DNA from: Demequina pelophila
GTDB taxonomy: Bacteria; Actinomycetota; Actinomycetes; Actinomycetales; Demequinaceae
DNA length: 64,000 bases
Assembly (NCBI RefSeq): GCF_000971175.1
Contig: NZ_BBLY01000006.1
Span: 1 to 64,000 of the forward strand
Reading direction: 5' to 3'
Below are positions 26,557 through 35,600 of this stretch, in pieces. The stretch's first letter is position 1. Every line of letters begins with the position of its first letter. Position numbers and translations under genes: made by a program. The notes beneath the pieces were generated by a model, which made no database searches, was not told the origin of the DNA, and saw only the letters and a program-made list of their open reading frames with translations.

Positions 26557-27602
26557 CGCGGGCCCGGCGCGACCGGCCCGACGTGAGCGCGCTGCTCGGC
26601 CTGGGCTCCCCGGGCGCCGCCGCCGTGCTCGGCGTCTTCGTCGCCACCAACGTGGCGTTCACCCTGACCACGCTGGACACGGTCGCCCCCGACTGGCCGC
26701 CGCTGGTGGCCTGCGCGCTGGTGAGCGCGGCCGGCGCCCTCCTGTGGCGCCGGCATCCGGACCCCTTCCCGCTGCGCGACACCGCCCTGGTGGTCGCGAC
26801 CATGCTGGCGTCAACCCTGCTGGTCTCGTGGTGCCTGCCGGCCGAGGGTGCTCCGGGGCGCGCCTCGTGGCACCTGGGCTCCAACACGTGGCTCGCATGG
26901 TTCCTCATCCTCCGCGGCCGGGCGGGATGGGCGTGGATGGGCGCGGCCGGGATGTCGGCCATCACCGTCGCCTGGGCGGTCACGACCGGTCGGCCGCCCA
27001 TGACCGCCTTCACGCTGCTCGACACCCAGATCGCGCTCCTGGGCGTCGCCGCGCTGTTCGTCGCGAGCCTGCGCCGCGCGGCGACCGCCATCGCCGAGCT
27101 GCGGGAACGCTCCGTCCGGGCCACCGCATCGGCCGCGAGCGCGGAGGCGCGACGCGACGTCCGCCTGCACCGCAGCGGCGAGGTCGCGGCCCTGGCCGGC
27201 CCCGTCCTCGCACGCATCGCGACGGGGACGCCGCTCACCGCCGCCGAGCGCGACCGCGCACGCGCGATCGAGGCGCGCCTGCGCGACGGCGTCCGGGGGA
27301 GCTCGCTGGCGACCCCTGCGGTGCTCGACGCGGCCGCGGAGGCACGCGCCCGCGGGGTCGACGTCAACCTGCTCGACGACCGGGGAGCGGCGCTCGACGA
27401 GGCGGCGATGCGCCGGGTCGAAGCGGCCGTGATCGCCGCGCTCGACGGCGCCCGCGACGGGTCGGTGACCGTCCGCCTGCTCCCGGCGGGACGCGCCGAG
27501 GCCCTCACCGTGGTGGCGCTCGGCTCGCCCGGTCTCACGCGCATCGTCCTCGACGACGACGGCCGGGACCTGCCCGCGCCTGCGGGGGCCCCGGCCGTGT
27601 GA
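26553..27602 (+). CDS. Membrane protein with degenerate kinase-like cytoplasmic part
   Basis: A 349-residue protein starting with GTG inside the kinase stop (GTGA). It has about five hydrophobic helices (residues ~12-170) of similar layout to the kinase before it, a coiled-coil linker and a 150-residue soluble end. That end shows the order of a kinase ATP domain (SSLATPAVLDAAAEARARGV ... MRRVEAAVIAALDGA ... ALTVVALG) but has no clear N box, G boxes or phospho-His. I infer a catalytically dead kinase-like partner that may form a heteromer with the true kinase. Confidence 0.75.
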   Translation: MTRARRDRPDVSALLGLGSPGAAAVLGVFVATNVAFTLTTLDTVAPDWPPLVACALVSAAGALLWRRHPDPFPLRDTALVVATMLASTLLVSWCLPAEGAPGRASWHLGSNTWLAWFLILRGRAGWAWMGAAGMSAITVAWAVTTGRPPMTAFTLLDTQIALLGVAALFVASLRRAATAIAELRERSVRATASAASAEARRDVRLHRSGEVAALAGPVLARIATGTPLTAAERDRARAIEARLRDGVRGSSLATPAVLDAAAEARARGVDVNLLDDRGAALDEAAMRRVEAAVIAALDGARDGSVTVRLLPAGRAEALTVVALGSPGLTRIVLDDDGRDLPAPAGAPAV

Positions 27603-27611
27603 CGGGTCGGC

Positions 27612-28007
27612 TCAGCCGGCGGCGAGCGCCTTCTTCTTGAGCGCCTCGAACTCCGCGGGCGTGATGGTGCCGGCGTCGAGCAGCTCTTTGGCCGCCTTGA
27701 TCTCCGCGGCGCCTCCGGCCTCCGCCATGAGGCCCTTGGTGTACTCGACCTGCGCGTCGCGCGCCCGCTGGTAGTCGGCGAGGTCGCGCTCGGCCATGCC
27801 CTTGCCGCGGGCGAAGATGTAGATGAGCGCGCCGATGACCGGCAGGATCACCAGCAGCAGCGTCCAGCCGATCTTGCCCACGACGGACAGCTCGGAGTCG
27901 CGGAACACGTCGATGACGAAGCGGATCACCAGGAAGATGAACGAGATCCAGATCGCGAACCACAGCGACCACCACAGGATGTTGACGAAGTTGGCGAAGA
28001 AGTCCAT
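27612..28007 (-). CDS. PLDc_N/SHOCT-domain membrane protein
   Basis: A 131-residue protein with two helices (WWSLWFAIWISFIFLVIRFVID and IGWTLLLVILPVIGALIYIFA), the second part of a PLDc_N-like membrane anchor, a Gln/Arg-rich linker and a C-terminal SHOCT motif (AAKELLDAGTITPAEFEALKKKAL). Such proteins are common in actinobacteria; SHOCT probably mediates oligomerisation. GGAGGC precedes the ATG. Single gene, convergent with the kinase-like gene. Confidence 0.88.
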   Translation of the reverse strand: MDFFANFVNILWWSLWFAIWISFIFLVIRFVIDVFRDSELSVVGKIGWTLLLVILPVIGALIYIFARGKGMAERDLADYQRARDAQVEYTKGLMAEAGGAAEIKAAKELLDAGTITPAEFEALKKKALAAG

Positions 28008-28156
28008 GACGGCCTCCGGGGTGAGGTGCGGGGCCGCCCTGGCCCTCGTGCACGACGCTAGCGGCGCCGTCGCGGCGGGGCAACCGGAAAGACCCGCCCT
28101 ACCTGCACGGATGCCGCGAACAGCAGAGAAGCACGGCGCCACGCGGGCCGACATGC

Positions 28157-28188
28157 GAAAAGGCGCCCACCGCGATCGGTGAGCGCCT
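28157..28188 (-). terminator. Terminator of tRNA-Arg
   Basis: AGGCGCCCACC and GGTGAGCGCCT form an 11-bp stem with one G-U pair, followed on the minus strand by TTTT. It starts 9 bases after the tRNA 3' end; this is one of the few with a T-run. Confidence 0.85.
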
Positions 28189-28196
28189 CCGTTTCG

Positions 28197-28269
28197 CGCG
28201 CCCGGAGGGATTCGAACCCCCAACCTTCTGATCCGTAGTCAGATGCTCTATCCGTTGAGCTACGGGCGC
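28197..28269 (-). tRNA. tRNA-Arg (anticodon ACG)
   Basis: A complete 73-base cloverleaf: acceptor GCGCCCG/CGGGCGC, D arm AGCTCAACGGATAGAGC, anticodon stem TCTGA/TCAGA with loop CTACGGA giving ACG, T arm with GGTTCGAATCC. The ACG anticodon would be modified to ICG. CCA is not encoded. Confidence 0.97.
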
Positions 28270-28293
28270 GTGACCCTTGCGGGCCGAGAGACA

Positions 28294-28299
28294 ACTATA
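28294..28299 (-). promoter_or_regulatory. -10 box of tRNA-Arg
   Basis: TATAGT on the minus strand, 24 bases upstream of the tRNA 5' end, in a locally AT-richer stretch. No clear -35 box. Confidence 0.5.
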
Positions 28300-28406
28300 C
28301 ATGACATCGGGCACCGCGACGACCAACCGCTCACGACGCACGCACCGCCCCCGCGAGACCACTAGAGTTCAAGGGTCGACAGAACAGCGAGGTTCGGAAG
28401 GCGGCC

Positions 28407-29054
28407 ATGACGCAGGAGATCGGATTCCAGGGATCCACGGGAGAGCGGCTCCGGCTCGACGACACGTCCCAGGCGATCCTCTCCGCCGCGCTCGACGAGA
28501 TCCGCGAGGGCGGGTACCGCGATGAATCGTTCGCGCGGATCGCCGCGGCCGCCGGCCTCACCCGCGAGCAGCTCCACGACCTCTACCCCGACGAGCGAGA
28601 GCTGCTGGTGGACACGCTCCGGCTGCGCGACGACCGCGCCCTCGACTTCGTGCCGGAGGGCCCCGGCGACGGCCGGGCGATGCTGCAGGGATTCATCGAC
28701 ATCGCCCGCTACAACCAGGAGACGCCGGGCTCCGTCGAGCTCTTCACCATCATGGCCGCCTCGGCCACCTCCCCGGACCACCCCGGCCACGCGTACTTCC
28801 GCGCGCGCTACGCGTGGTCCCGCCAGCTGCTCATCGACGCGCTGCGCGAACTCGAGGAGGAGGGCGAACTGCGCCGACGCGCCAACCCCGAGGAGGTCGC
28901 CGCGCAGGCGATCGCCCTCCTCGACGGGCTGCAGGTGCAGTGGCTGCTCGACCGCGAGGTCGTGGACCTCGAGGGGATGGTGCGCCGCTTCCTCAACCAG
29001 TTCCTCTACACCCCGCTCGAGCCGGGCCGCCCGGTGGTCCTTCCGCGGGCCTAG
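28407..29054 (+). CDS. TetR-family regulator
   Basis: A 215-residue regulator with the TetR helix-turn-helix at residues ~20-65 (ILSAALDEIREGGYRDESFARIAAAAGLTREQLHDLYPDERELL) and a ligand domain containing FTIMAASATSPDHPGHAYFRARY. GGAAGG precedes the ATG, and TAGAGT at 28363 is the likely -10. No target gene is adjacent in a convincing divergent position (tRNA-Arg lies upstream), so its regulon is unknown. It ends at a bidirectional terminator. Confidence 0.88.
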   Translation: MTQEIGFQGSTGERLRLDDTSQAILSAALDEIREGGYRDESFARIAAAAGLTREQLHDLYPDERELLVDTLRLRDDRALDFVPEGPGDGRAMLQGFIDIARYNQETPGSVELFTIMAASATSPDHPGHAYFRARYAWSRQLLIDALRELEEEGELRRRANPEEVAAQAIALLDGLQVQWLLDREVVDLEGMVRRFLNQFLYTPLEPGRPVVLPRA

Positions 29055-29079
29055 CCACCGCATCGCCCCTGGCACAAGG

Positions 29080-29105
29080 AAAGGCCCCGCCGAGGCGGGG
29101 CCTTT
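29080..29105. terminator. Bidirectional terminator (TetR / tRNA-Ser)
   Basis: AAAGGCCCCGCC and GGCGGGGCCTTT form a perfect 12-bp stem with a 2-base loop. The A and T runs let it serve the TetR gene on the plus strand and the tRNA-Ser gene on the minus strand. Confidence 0.92.
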
Positions 29106-29111
29106 CGAGAG

Positions 29112-29198
29112 CGGAGACGGTGGGATTCGAACCCACGGATAGGTTGCCCCATCACATCCTTAGCAGGGATGCACCTTCGGCCACTCGGTCACGTCTCC
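29112..29198 (-). tRNA. tRNA-Ser (anticodon GCT)
   Basis: An 87-base type II tRNA with a long variable arm. Acceptor GGAGACG/CGTCTCC, anticodon stem-loop CATCC CTGCTAA GGATG giving GCT, variable arm TGATGGGGCAACCTATC and T arm with GGTTCGAATCC. No encoded CCA. Confidence 0.97.
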
Positions 29199-29275
29199 AG
29201 GGCGCTCGGGCCGGGGACCAGGGTACCGGCCCGGCGAGGTCCCGGGCAACGCGCGCGGCCGGGGCGTCGCGACGG

Positions 29276-29303
29276 CCGGGGGACGATGCGCATCGTCCCC
29301 CGG
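29276..29303. repeat. 28-bp perfect palindrome between tRNA-Ser genes
   Basis: Each half is CCGGGGGACGATGC. It lies 8 bases after the 3' end of the second tRNA-Ser and could end its transcript. It contains the window's over-represented 10-mer GGGACGATGC in both orientations. Confidence 0.9.
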
Positions 29304-29310
29304 CGCGAGG

Positions 29311-29398
29311 CGGAGAGTGTGGGATTCGAACCCACGGAGACGGGTTACGCCTCAACGGTTTTCAAGACCGTCACCTTCGGCCGCTCGGTCAACTCTCC
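29311..29398 (-). tRNA. tRNA-Ser (anticodon TGA)
   Basis: An 88-base type II tRNA. Acceptor GGAGAGT/ACTCTCC, anticodon loop CTTGAAA giving TGA, long variable arm and T arm GGTTCGAATCC. It would read UCA and probably UCG codons. No encoded CCA. Confidence 0.97.
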
Positions 29399-29416
29399 CG
29401 CGCCCCGCCTGGGGCG

Positions 29417-29836
29417 TCAGCCATTGTGCCAGCCCGGGGCCATCCCCGGACTCAGCACCTGGAGGCCGTAGAGCTCGGCGGCGCGCGCCAGCTCGACGTC
29501 GTACGTGAGGATCGCGTGCACCTCGGGGTGGGCGACCGCGGCGCCCAGGTGCAGCGCCGCGAAGGGCTTGAGCACCACGAGCGCGTGCGTGGACACCTCG
29601 ACATTGTGCTCGGAGAAGCGGATCACCGGCACCGCGCCGCGCACCATCTCCACGACGCCGAAGGCCTTCGGCTTGGTCTCGCGGGGGTAGAGCTCGGCGG
29701 TCTGGCGCAGCTCCGTCAGTCCCAGCTGGGTGGTCGCCAGGTCGCCCAGGCGCGGCACCGCGAAGTCGTTGAACTCGTCGAAATAACGGACCCCGGGGAG
29801 GAATCGGCACAGCCCCGAGCCATCGACGTAGATCAC
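29417..29836 (-). CDS. PIN-domain protein (VapC-like), possibly atypical
   Basis: A 139-residue PIN-fold protein. It begins IYVDGSGLCRFL (Asp5), has TTQLGLTELRQ (Glu42), FAALHLGAAVAH and ends AILTYDVELARAAELYGLQVLSP (Asp113), the usual VapC layout. The third acidic position, normally D in DALHLA, is Ala93 here, so nuclease activity may be weak or altered. The GTG at 29836 is chosen because TACTCT lies 6 bases before it and the conserved strand follows at once. No antitoxin gene is visible on either side. It lies directly next to a tRNA-Ser gene. Confidence 0.8.
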   Translation of the reverse strand: MIYVDGSGLCRFLPGVRYFDEFNDFAVPRLGDLATTQLGLTELRQTAELYPRETKPKAFGVVEMVRGAVPVIRFSEHNVEVSTHALVVLKPFAALHLGAAVAHPEVHAILTYDVELARAAELYGLQVLSPGMAPGWHNG

Positions 29837-29842
29837 GGAGAC

Positions 29843-29848
29843 AGAGTA
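29843..29848 (-). promoter_or_regulatory. -10 box, leaderless PIN gene
   Basis: TACTCT on the minus strand, 6 bases before the GTG at 29836. Confidence 0.5.
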
Positions 29849-30047
29849 GCGGCGAGGAACCTCGCGCCCGGCGCACGACGCGAGCACCGGCCGCCCGATG
29901 TGACCCTTCTGTGCGATTTGTCTGTTGGGGCTTCACAAGTCCGGGTGCGGCGGGGCATGATCAACGGGTCGGCGACGCTCGTTCGAAGCGGCGGGCCCGA
30001 GGGAGGACCGCCCGGAGCGACGCCGTGGTCGATTGCGGGGGGCGATC

Positions 30048-31037
30048 ATGAGGAACGACTGGCGAGGGCGCGAGTGCCTGGTGACCGGCGGGGCGGGATT
30101 CGGCGGGAGTCACCTGGTCGCGGACCTGGTGGAACGCGGGGCCTCTGTCACGGTGCTCGACCGGGCCCCGATCGAAGGCAGCCCGCTGGGCGACCTGGCG
30201 CTCGCGGACCGCGTGGCCGTGGTGCCCGGCGATGTGCGCGACGCGGCGCTCGTGGCGGCGCTCGTCGGGGACGGTGCTTTCGACGACGTGTTCCACCTGG
30301 CGGCGGACCCGATCGTGGCCCACAGCATCGCGGATCCGGCCACGGTCGTCGACACCAATGTGCGCGGCACCGCCGCCATCCTGGAGGCGTGTCGCACCGC
30401 CCCCGCGCCGCCGCGCCTCGTGTTCGCATCGAGCGGCGCCTACTACGGCGACAACTTCTCCGCCGAGCCGATCCCTGAGACGCAGGAGGCAGGCCCCGCA
30501 ACCAACCTCTACGGCCCGTCCAAGGCGGCCGCGGAGATGCTGGTGCGCGGCTACGGCACCACGTTCGGGCTGCCCTACGCGATCTGCCGGTTCATGAACA
30601 CCTACGGCCCCGGCGACCGCCACCTCTCCCGGCTCGTGCCGCGCGCGCTCGCGCAACTGGAGGCCGGCGGCACGTACGACTTCGGCGGGCGCGACGACGG
30701 CTCGACGCGGCTCGACTTCCTCTACGTCAAGGACATGGCCCGCGCCTATACGAGCGCCGCGGACCACCTGGCGACCGGCGGCACCGAGCGTGTCTTCAAC
30801 TTCGGCACCGGCACCCTGACCTCCGTGCGCGCCGTTGCCGGCTTGCTCTCCCGCGCGTTCGACGGCCAGGTCCGCGAGCCCGTGTTCTCGGGGCCGCCGC
30901 GCGACACGCCGCGCCAGAAGCGTCTCGATGTCTCGAGGTCGCGTGCGGTGCTCGGCTGGACCGCGGGCACGCCGCTCGAGCAGGGCCTCGCGGAGACCGT
31001 CGCCTGGCATCGAAGCGCGGTGCCGGCGGCCGCCTGA
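30048..31037 (+). CDS. NAD-dependent epimerase/dehydratase
   Basis: A 329-residue extended SDR of the nucleotide-sugar epimerase type. VTGGAGFGGSHL is the NAD-binding loop, PGDVRD follows, and the catalytic Ser/Tyr/Lys are in FASSGAYYGD and LYGPSKAAAE. FMNTYGPGDRHLSRLVPRAL is the substrate region. The likely substrate is a UDP- or GDP-sugar for surface glycans, which cannot be narrowed. ATG 30048 follows a G-rich stretch; a TTG at 30033 is an alternative. The second G of the usual GxxGFIG is kept but I is replaced by G. Confidence 0.87.
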   Translation: MRNDWRGRECLVTGGAGFGGSHLVADLVERGASVTVLDRAPIEGSPLGDLALADRVAVVPGDVRDAALVAALVGDGAFDDVFHLAADPIVAHSIADPATVVDTNVRGTAAILEACRTAPAPPRLVFASSGAYYGDNFSAEPIPETQEAGPATNLYGPSKAAAEMLVRGYGTTFGLPYAICRFMNTYGPGDRHLSRLVPRALAQLEAGGTYDFGGRDDGSTRLDFLYVKDMARAYTSAADHLATGGTERVFNFGTGTLTSVRAVAGLLSRAFDGQVREPVFSGPPRDTPRQKRLDVSRSRAVLGWTAGTPLEQGLAETVAWHRSAVPAAA

Positions 31038-31067
31038 GCCAGGCGACAGCAGCCCGAGCAGCGCACG

Positions 31068-31116
31068 CGTCGAGGGGGCGACGACGCCGTGACCAGGCGT
31101 CGTCGCCCCCTCGACG
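31068..31116. terminator. Bidirectional terminator, 21-bp perfect stem
   Basis: Arms 31068-31088 and 31096-31116 are perfectly complementary over 21 bases with the loop GTGACCA. It lies between the convergent epimerase and the conservon genes. Confidence 0.93.
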
Positions 31117-31126
31117 GGCGTGGCTG

Positions 31127-31720
31127 CTAGCGACGGATGCGACGCATCGCGAGCTGCACCACGGAGATGAGCGCCTGCTTGGTGGCGGCCTTCTCGCGCG
31201 CGTCCGTGTACATGACCGGCACGTCGTCGGGGATGCCGAGCGCCTCGCGCACGTCCTCGAGCGTGTGGCGGGCGACGCCGTCGAAGCAGTTGACGCACAC
31301 CACGAAGGGGATGCCGCGGCCCTCGAAGTAGTCGACGGCCGGGAAGCACTGGTCCAGCCGCTCGGTGTCGACCAGCACGACCGCACCGATCGCGCCGCGC
31401 ACCAGGTCGTCCCACATGAACAGGAAGCGATCCTGGCCCGGGGTGCCGAACAGGTACAGCCACAGGGACCCGGGCAGCGCGATGCGCCCGAAGTCCATGG
31501 CGACCGTGGTGGTGGTCTTGCGGTCGGTGACGCCGCCCGCGTCGTCCACGCCCACGGAGTGCTCCGTCATGGCCGCCTCGGTGTTGAGGGGGTCGATGTC
31601 GGAGATCGAGCCGATGAAGGTGGTCTTGCCGACCGCGAAGCCGCCGGCGATGACGATCTTCACGACGGTGGGCGCGGCGACGGCGGGCGCCGCTGCGGGG
31701 CTAGAGGGCTGCAATGCCAT
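31127..31720 (-). CDS. Conservon GTP-binding protein (CvnD-like)
   Basis: A 197-residue small GTPase of the MglA/Rab-like bacterial group. G1 is GGFAVGKTT, the switch region has TTTTVAMDFG, G3-like FGTPGQDRF and the base-recognition motif is NCFD (instead of NKxD, usual for this family). An unstructured 30-residue N-terminus precedes it. It would act downstream of the kinase in the four-gene conservon. The ATG lies inside the end of the DUF742 gene (20-base overlap), so expression is coupled. Confidence 0.92.
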   Translation of the reverse strand: MALQPSSPAAAPAVAAPTVVKIVIAGGFAVGKTTFIGSISDIDPLNTEAAMTEHSVGVDDAGGVTDRKTTTTVAMDFGRIALPGSLWLYLFGTPGQDRFLFMWDDLVRGAIGAVVLVDTERLDQCFPAVDYFEGRGIPFVVCVNCFDGVARHTLEDVREALGIPDDVPVMYTDAREKAATKQALISVVQLAMRRIRR

Positions 31721-32096
31721 CGAGGACACTCTCCAGGAGACTGAGCGACAGGCCACCCGACGCATCGTGCGTGGACGCGTCCTGGGCGGTGCCGCCGGTA
31801 TGGATGTTCAAAAGGTGGGCCTGCGCAAGGTCCGTCACCAGCACCCGGACCACACCCAGCGGAAGGCGGGTGTGGGCCGACAGCTCGGCCACGGATTGGT
31901 ACTGTCCCGCGGCGAGCCGCAGGATCGTGATCTTCTCCGGGGTGAGCCCCGTGAAGTCCTGGTGGGTGGAGGCGGCCTCGACGAGCGCCTCCATGGGCAG
32001 GTCCGCGCTCGCCGCGCTCACACGCCCCCCGGTCACCGCGTAGGGCCGGACGGTGGAGGCCTCGTCCGGGTCGTACGCCGTCGTGTGGTCCCTCAT
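31701..32096 (-). CDS. DUF742 protein (CvnC-like)
   Basis: A 131-residue DUF742 protein: VRPYAVTGGRV near residue 17, TPEKITILRLAAGQYQSVAELSAHTRLPLGVVRVLVTDLAQAHLL, a winged-helix-like part. It ends in a Leu/Ser-rich helix. It is third in the operon, 8 bases after the roadblock gene, and overlaps the GTPase start. Confidence 0.93.
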   Translation of the reverse strand: MRDHTTAYDPDEASTVRPYAVTGGRVSAASADLPMEALVEAASTHQDFTGLTPEKITILRLAAGQYQSVAELSAHTRLPLGVVRVLVTDLAQAHLLNIHTGGTAQDASTHDASGGLSLSLLESVLDGIAAL

Positions 32097-32104
32097 GTCA
32101 TCCC

Positions 32105-32545
32105 TCAGAGGCGGGTGTGGCCGTTCGTGGGCAGATTCTGACGCATCTCGGTGATGAGCTGCGGCGTGAGGGCGTTCTCGAAGCGGGAGACCAGCAACGT
32201 CATCTCGTAGCCCACGAGGCCGACGTCGCAGGTCGAGTCCGCGGCGACCGCGAGCACGGAGCCGTTCGACACGCTCATGAGGAACAGGAACAGCTCGTCC
32301 ATCTCGACGATCGACTGGCGCACCTCGCCGGCGCCGAGCTGGCGCGCGGCGCCACGGGTGAGGCTCGACATGCCGGCCACGATCGCCGCGAGGGTGTCAC
32401 CCTCGGTGCGGTCGAGGTTGCGCGACATCGCCATGAGCAGGCCGTCCGCGCTCACCACCAGCGTGTGGCGCGTGCCGGGGACGGACTCGACGAAGTTGTC
32501 GAGAAGCCAGCCGAAGTTGGTGGCCTCGGTGCTGAGGGCGGTCAC
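32105..32545 (-). CDS. Roadblock/LC7 domain protein (CvnB-like)
   Basis: A 146-residue roadblock protein, the likely GTPase-activating or scaffold partner of the CvnD GTPase. Family parts are GWLLDNFVESVPGTRHTLVVSADGLLMAMS, AIVAGMSSLTRGAARQLG and the C-terminal VGYEMTLLVSRFE helix. It lies 60 bases after the kinase gene. Confidence 0.94.
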   Translation of the reverse strand: MTALSTEATNFGWLLDNFVESVPGTRHTLVVSADGLLMAMSRNLDRTEGDTLAAIVAGMSSLTRGAARQLGAGEVRQSIVEMDELFLFLMSVSNGSVLAVAADSTCDVGLVGYEMTLLVSRFENALTPQLITEMRQNLPTNGHTRL

Positions 32546-32605
32546 TGGTCCTCCTGGTGGTTGTGGGCGGCCCGGCGGACCGGGCCCTCGTCGTGGTTCA
32601 TGGGT

Positions 32606-35600
32606 CTAGTCGTTCCCGCCGTGGCCGTTCGAGCGGACCTCGAACTGCGCGGCGTCCGAGCGCGCACGCTGCGCGCCCGAGTAGAAGCTCGAGAAGCGCT
32701 GGCGGACCGCGTCCGCGTCACGCTCCTTGGGTGCGAGCGCCGCATCCTCCGCGAGCGGCTCGACGGGCGCGGGCGCCTCGGCGGGCTTGCGGCGCCGCTG
32801 CAGCCCCGCACGCGTCTTCTCGACCTTGGGTCGCGACGCCGACAGCGAGCTGAGCTCCGAGAACACGGCGCGGGTGAGGTCCGCCTCGTCGTCCTCGGGT
32901 GCCCGCCCGGAGGCGTTCTCCGTGTCGATCACCGGCGTGTACACCGTGCCGATGTCACCGAACGGCTGAGCAGCCAGCGCCGACTCGCCCGCGGACTCCC
33001 AGCCCTGCGGCTGGGCGAGTTCCTCGGGGGTGAACACGGCGGCCTCGGGGGACGATGCGGGGGCCGGCTCGTCCTGGACGGCAGGCTCGCGGTGGGCCGC
33101 ACGCGCGGCCACGGCGAACTCATCGACGACCGACTGGTCCGCTGCCCGGTCCGCGTGCCACTCGCCTGCGGATTCGGCGGCGGGCTGCCACGCGGACTCC
33201 TCCTGCGCGGCCCGCTCCCAGGGCGCGGGAGCACCGTCGCGGGCCTGAGCGCCGGCACGGTCAGCATCGTCCTGGACGGCATCGCCCGGGGCGGACGGAG
33301 TGTCGGGACTCCAGGCGGCCTCGGGTGCGAAGGCCTGCTCCCGCTCGAAGGTCAACTCCGGTTCGAAGGTCGGCGCGACCGCGGGCCCGCTCAGCGGCTC
33401 GGGGAGCGGCTCCGCCTGCGGCTCGGGCTCGAATCCGATGGCCTCGGGTTCGAATCCACGCGGCTCCTGGATCTCCTGGCCGAGCGCGTGCGGTCGGGCG
33501 GGCACCACCGGCGTGGGCTCGAACGCGCCCTGGGACGGGGGCTCGTACGGCTCGGTCCGGCGCTGCGCCTCCTCGACGGCGGGGGCCTCGGTCCGGCGGC
33601 GCCGTCCGAACAGGCGTCCGAAGAAGCCGGAGCGCGCCGCATGCACGCCCGACTCCTGAGCGAGGATGGTGTCGATCGACTCGTCGGTGGCGCCGTTCCA
33701 CCGGTCTGCGGGGGCCGCGTCGTCCGCGCGCAGCCACACGGGCACGGCGGACGGCTCCGGCGCCTCGTCGAGGGCGGCGGGCTCGGCGACGGGCTCCGGC
33801 TCCGGCGCGACCTCCGATGCGACGGTGGACTCGGGCTCGATGGTCGGCTCCGGCTCGATGGTCGGCTCAGGCTCGACAGCAGCCTCGGGCTCAGGCTCGA
33901 CGGCACGCTCCGCCGGGATCTCGACCTCCGGCACGTCCGGCTCGTCCTCCAGCGCCGGGATCACGACGGGCTCGTCCTCGGCGTCCGCGATCGGGCCGCG
34001 CGTGCCGCCGTCCCCCATCTCGCGGGTGAACGCGGCGCCGTACGGCGACCGCTCGAAGGGGCTCTCGGCGGCCGGGCGCGGGGCCAGCTTGGGCATGGAG
34101 AACACCGGCAGGCGCGGTGCGGGCTCGGGCGCGACCTCCGGCTCGACCAAGGTCTCGTCGGGTTCCGCGGCCTCGAGCGCACCGTCGATCGCGGACTCCG
34201 GCTCCTCGGCGTCCGGCTCGAGCGAGGGCGCGAAGCCCGTCGCGCTCGGCTCCGCACCGAGGGCGCTCGCCCCGGACTCGTCGGTGCCGGACTCGTCGGT
34301 GCCGGACTCGTCGACGTCGTCGCGGCGCTGGAGCGCGCGACGACCGGCGTCGATCGCCGCGAACGCGGCGAATGCCCCGCCCAGCGCGTGCGCCCGATCG
34401 CCGCTCGACGCGCGGTCGCCGGAAGCGACGGCGGCGGCGGACTCGTCGTCGCCGGGCGCCTCGTCGTCAGGAGCGAACCCCGGCACCGCCGGGGCGGAAC
34501 CGTCGTCGGTCGACCCCGCGCCGTCACCGCCGCCGAGCACCGAGCGGCGGCGCACCGGAAGGCCGGACGCACTGACCGACCGCGTCGGCTCGGCGCGCTC
34601 GCCGTCGGCGGAAGCGTCGTCCGCGGCTGCCGACCCCTGGGCGACACCCGTCGGGGCCCACGGCACGTCGAGCCCACCGTCGAAGTCGGGCTCGAGACCC
34701 GGGATCTCGACCCGGTCTGCGGTCGCGACCGCGTCCACCGCCGGCGCCTCGCGGCGCGAGCGGAAGCCGCGGAACATCGAGGCGCGGTCCGTGGACGCCT
34801 GCGCCTCGGGCGTCGGCTCGGGCGCGGGAACCGCGGGCGTGAATGCGGCGGCCTCGGCGTCGAGCGCGCTGAGCTGGTCGTCCGTCGCCTGCGCCGGGAG
34901 GCCGATCACGGCCTCGCCCCGGTCGGCGGCGGGGGCGTCGCGCCTGGTGCGGCGCGTCGGCAGGCCGGAGGCCGCGACGCCGGCCGTGAGGTCGGCCGTG
35001 ACGACGGGCTTGGCCACCGGCGCCTGCGCCGCATCCGCCTCGATGAGGGCGTCCAGCTCCGTGGCGACCGGCTCCGCCTCGGTGGCGTCGGCCTCGCCCT
35101 CGACCGGCGCGAGCACGGGGACCTCCGCAGGCAGAGGGGCGACGGCGGAGGGCACCGCGGGCGCCGTGGCGTCGAACAGCGCGATCGGGAGGAGCACGGT
35201 CGCGACCGTGCCCTCGCCCGCGGTCGACCTCAGCGTCACCGTGGCGCCCAGGCGGCGGGCGATGCGGCCCACCACGAACAGCCCCAGGCGCTGCGCGCCC
35301 AGGATCTCGGACGCGGCGGTCGTCGCGACGTGCGCGTTCGCGTCGGCCAGCTCGGAGTCGGTCATGCCGATGCCGGAGTCGATCACCTCGACGGTGAAGC
35401 CGTCCTCCACCTGACCCGTCCGCACCACGACGCGGGACATGGGGTCGGAGAAGACGGTCGCGTTCTCCAGCAGCTCCGCGAACAGGTGCGCGGCGGCCAG
35501 GGCCTGGTGCCCCACCATGGGCGGGTCGACCACGAGGTCGAGGTCGACGCGCTCGTACAGCTCGATCTCGGACGACGCGGTGCGCACCACGTCCGACAGC

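Noticed and set aside
29112-29398. tRNA-Ser genes as integration site of a mobile element
   Set aside because: No integrase, no repeated tRNA end, and the flanking genes look ordinary.
34000-35200. Frameshift or gene fusion error in the kinase tail
   Set aside because: The frame stays open with a consistent low-complexity composition and ends in a motif shared with related kinases.
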